A stretch of DNA of 51,485 nucleotides from Hyphomicrobiales bacterium (lineage in GTDB: Bacteria; Pseudomonadota; Alphaproteobacteria; Rhizobiales; Beijerinckiaceae): assembly GCA_003963405.1 (NCBI GenBank), contig RXIY01000102.1, positions 1 through 51,485 on the forward strand, written 5' to 3'. The notes under the pieces are model-generated. The model was not told the DNA's origin and did no database searches. It was given only the letters and a program-made list of their open reading frames with translations. Shown here in pieces: positions 50,017-51,485 of this stretch (its first letter is position 1; each line of letters opens with the position of its first letter). The translations under genes were made by a program, and so were the position numbers.

Positions 50017-51129
50017 ATGATTTACAATATTTCCAACGCCGTTGCGGTCGAGCGTCTGGCCGGGCCTTTCGAGAAAGCGTCCGATGCGCTCGCCCGCCTC
50101 GATGAGCGATTGCGCGCAAGTCCTCTTGGTGAAGCCTATATCATTCGCGCGCATTTCCAGGACGCCTGCGCGGCGTTGTGGAGGCAGGGCGAGTTCGTCC
50201 AGATCGAGGATTTGGTGCTGCGAGACGCCGGCATGGACGTTAGGGCGCCGACTCATGAACTTGTGCGGGCGGAGCGGGTGCTTTCGGCCCGGCGCCGCAT
50301 CGCCAGCCAGCCGCCGGCATGGGCGCTGACCGAGGCGGGGATCGACGCGTTACGAGGCTTGCAAACATCCCGCTCGCGTGATCTCGACCACAAAACCGAT
50401 CGTGAAGACGATGGCTGTGACGAAGCCGTGGACGAAGGGGCCTTTTACGAAGACGAATATGCATTGGCCGCAGTGTTCGACGAAATCGACGCCGTGATCG
50501 CGCGTACGTCGGCCACAACAAACGCGGCCAAATGCCCCAGGCGGGACGATTCTGGCCTCGTCTACGACGAGGATTGGGACGAGGACCGACTGCTTGCCCA
50601 GTGGCGAGCCGCGCTCGACGAAACGGAGACGATGCCGCCGCTCATCGCCGCGGCCCTTGCCTATGACGCATGGGAGACGATTGAGCCGCTGCAACATCAG
50701 GGCTGGCTCGGCGCCTTGCTTGCCGGGGCCGTTCTGCGCGCGCGGGGCAAGACGCGACATCATCTCGCTTCGCTCTATGTGGGCTTTCGGCACATGCGGG
50801 GCCGGCGGTCCAGATTGCAGGATTTGACGACCCGCCTTGTCGGATTTGCGGAGGCGGCCGAAACGACCGCCGCCTTGGGCATGAAGGAAATAGAGCGGCT
50901 GTCCCTTTCGCGTGAGCTGCTGATGCGGAAATGCGCGGGCAGGAGGAAGAATTCCAAACTCCCTCAACTTGTCGATTTGTGCCTGCGCTTGCCAATCATC
51001 AGCGCGCCGCTCGCCGCGAAGGAATTGGGCGTCTCCCAGCAGGCAGCGGCCACGATGATCGACGAACTCTCCTCCAACCTCCGAGAGCTGACCGAGCGGC
51101 GGCGTTACCGTTGCTGGGCCATCATCTAA
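50017..51129 (+). CDS. RHE_PE00001/DUF1612-like protein with C-terminal helix-turn-helix
   Basis: This 370-residue protein starts at ATG 50017. The N-terminal MIYNISNAVAVERLAGPFEKASDALARLDERLRASPLGEAYIIRAHFQDACAALWRQGEFVQIEDLVLRDAGMDVR and the C-terminal LPQLVDLCLRLPIISAPLAAKELGVSQQAAATMIDELSSNLRELTERRRYRCWAI match what I remember as the RHE_PE00001 family (DUF1612 plus HTH), which is common on rhizobial plasmids and symbiotic islands. The middle part is acidic (residues ~120-150, rich in D and E). The C-terminal helix-turn-helix indicates DNA binding, and some relatives resemble Fic-type proteins. Function unknown; its presence supports a plasmid of rhizobial type. Confidence 0.8.
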   Translation: MIYNISNAVAVERLAGPFEKASDALARLDERLRASPLGEAYIIRAHFQDACAALWRQGEFVQIEDLVLRDAGMDVRAPTHELVRAERVLSARRRIASQPPAWALTEAGIDALRGLQTSRSRDLDHKTDREDDGCDEAVDEGAFYEDEYALAAVFDEIDAVIARTSATTNAAKCPRRDDSGLVYDEDWDEDRLLAQWRAALDETETMPPLIAAALAYDAWETIEPLQHQGWLGALLAGAVLRARGKTRHHLASLYVGFRHMRGRRSRLQDLTTRLVGFAEAAETTAALGMKEIERLSLSRELLMRKCAGRRKNSKLPQLVDLCLRLPIISAPLAAKELGVSQQAAATMIDELSSNLRELTERRRYRCWAII

Positions 51130-51351
51130 TGCTCTCTTTGGCCGTTTTCTGGCGGCCCCGACCTCGTGGCGGTCCGCGCCGACAGGGATAAGACGGCTTA
51201 GCCAATTGGGTATATTGACCTGTCCTATTTGTTTCCGAGTCGTGTCAAAAATGAGCCAAAAAGGCGCCTAGTGAAGCGCTGCTGTCATCCATTATGTTCC
51301 TGATGAAAGCTCGCACAAGAGCTTTCTCCTGAATTCTGGAAGGATGACATC
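51130..51351. promoter_or_regulatory. Leader of the secreted-protein gene with a perfect 8-bp hairpin
   Basis: GAAAGCTC (51305-51312) and GAGCTTTC (51319-51326) form a perfect inverted repeat with a 6-base loop GCACAA, ending 25 bases before ATG 51352. In the RNA it would be a stable 5' hairpin just ahead of the GGAAGG ribosome site. A TATATT (around 51211-51216) is the best -10-like element. Possible translational or stability control; not proven. Confidence 0.45.
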
Positions 51352-51485
51352 ATGAAGAAATTGCTCCTCGCTTCGGCGGCCCTCGCTCTCTCCGCCAACT
51401 TTGCCTTCGCCATCGACCTCAGCCAGGCGCTGAAGCTGAACCAGTCCATCGGCGACACCTCGAAGGGCGGCTTCGCGCTGAACAA
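51352..51485 (+). CDS. N-terminal part of a secreted protein (3' end outside window)
   Basis: ATG 51352 is preceded by GGAAGGATGACATC. The first residues MKKLLLASAALALSANFAFA are a classical Sec signal peptide with a cleavage site after AFA, followed by IDLSQALKLNQSIGDTSKGGFALN. Only 44 residues are seen, so the function cannot be told. A periplasmic or outer-membrane protein is likely. The conserved leader hairpin suggests a well-expressed gene. Confidence 0.65.
   Translation, partial: MKKLLLASAALALSANFAFAIDLSQALKLNQSIGDTSKGGFALN

Noticed and set aside
1-51485. CRISPR array, rRNA, tRNA, intact insertion sequence
   Set aside because: No regularly spaced repeats, no rRNA or tRNA-like stretches and no transposase other than the serine recombinase were seen by reading; a dedicated search could still find small or degenerate ones.

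Overview
The window looks like part of a large plasmid (or chromid) of a GC-rich alphaproteobacterium of the Rhizobiales/Hyphomicrobiales type. The main evidence is a complete repABC replication and partition module at about 6.9-10.9 kb. It has overlapping repA and repB, a candidate antisense RNA before repC, an AT-rich stretch inside repC, and two copies of a 16-bp palindrome close to the published repABC parS consensus. A methylotrophic relative (Methylocystaceae/Beijerinckiaceae) is plausible from gene content, but nothing in the window proves it.

Layout. 0-4.6 kb: the end of a contractile-injection-system or phage-tail-like cluster (baseplate J-like protein, tail protein I-like protein, DUF6519 protein). 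4.5-6.8 kb, minus strand: egtB-egtD for ergothioneine, whose end overlaps the tail cluster. 6.9-11.7 kb: repABC, then a convergent serine recombinase whose 3' end overlaps repC. 12.0-24.2 kb: one long operon, sco-ctaC-ctaD-ctaE-ctaF-actABCDEF plus a final 147-residue membrane protein, mostly joined by ATGA overlaps. It encodes Alternative Complex III and a caa3 oxidase of the A2 type (YSHPAVY motif in subunit I), so it would form a quinol-to-oxygen chain that does not need complex bc1. 24.3-26.4 kb: three tandem paralogous membrane proteins built from repeated hydrophobic hairpins, which I cannot assign to a known family. 26.5-29.7 kb: an AI-2E-type permease, a LysM membrane protein and a solitary, intact nuoD.

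29.8-32.0 kb is a decaying pair: an MmgE/PrpD-family gene with two frameshifts, one of them a visible 8-bp tandem duplication, and a phosphosulfolactate-synthase-like gene frameshifted at a run of nine C. 32.4-38.5 kb: an RND efflux pump operon (inner-membrane pump, periplasmic adaptor, outer-membrane factor). 38.6-44.6 kb: ethanolamine ammonia-lyase (eutBC, minus strand) divergent from a choline/ethanolamine-kinase-like protein and a dimethylglycine/sarcosine-dehydrogenase-like flavoprotein, which looks like an amino-alcohol and N-methyl catabolic module. 44.6-48.4 kb: small genes (including a 28-residue membrane protein), a glycine-zipper lipoprotein, and a three-gene membrane/DCC-thioredoxin-like operon. 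48.4-51.5 kb: an orphan sensor histidine kinase, a rhizobial-plasmid-type RHE_PE00001/DUF1612 protein, and the start of a secreted protein cut by the window edge.

No CRISPR array, rRNA, tRNA or intact insertion sequence was seen. Candidates for under-described biology are the triple hairpin-repeat membrane protein family behind the respiratory operon, the extra last gene of that operon, the eutBC/kinase/flavoprotein module, and the 98-residue plus 28-residue small-gene pair.
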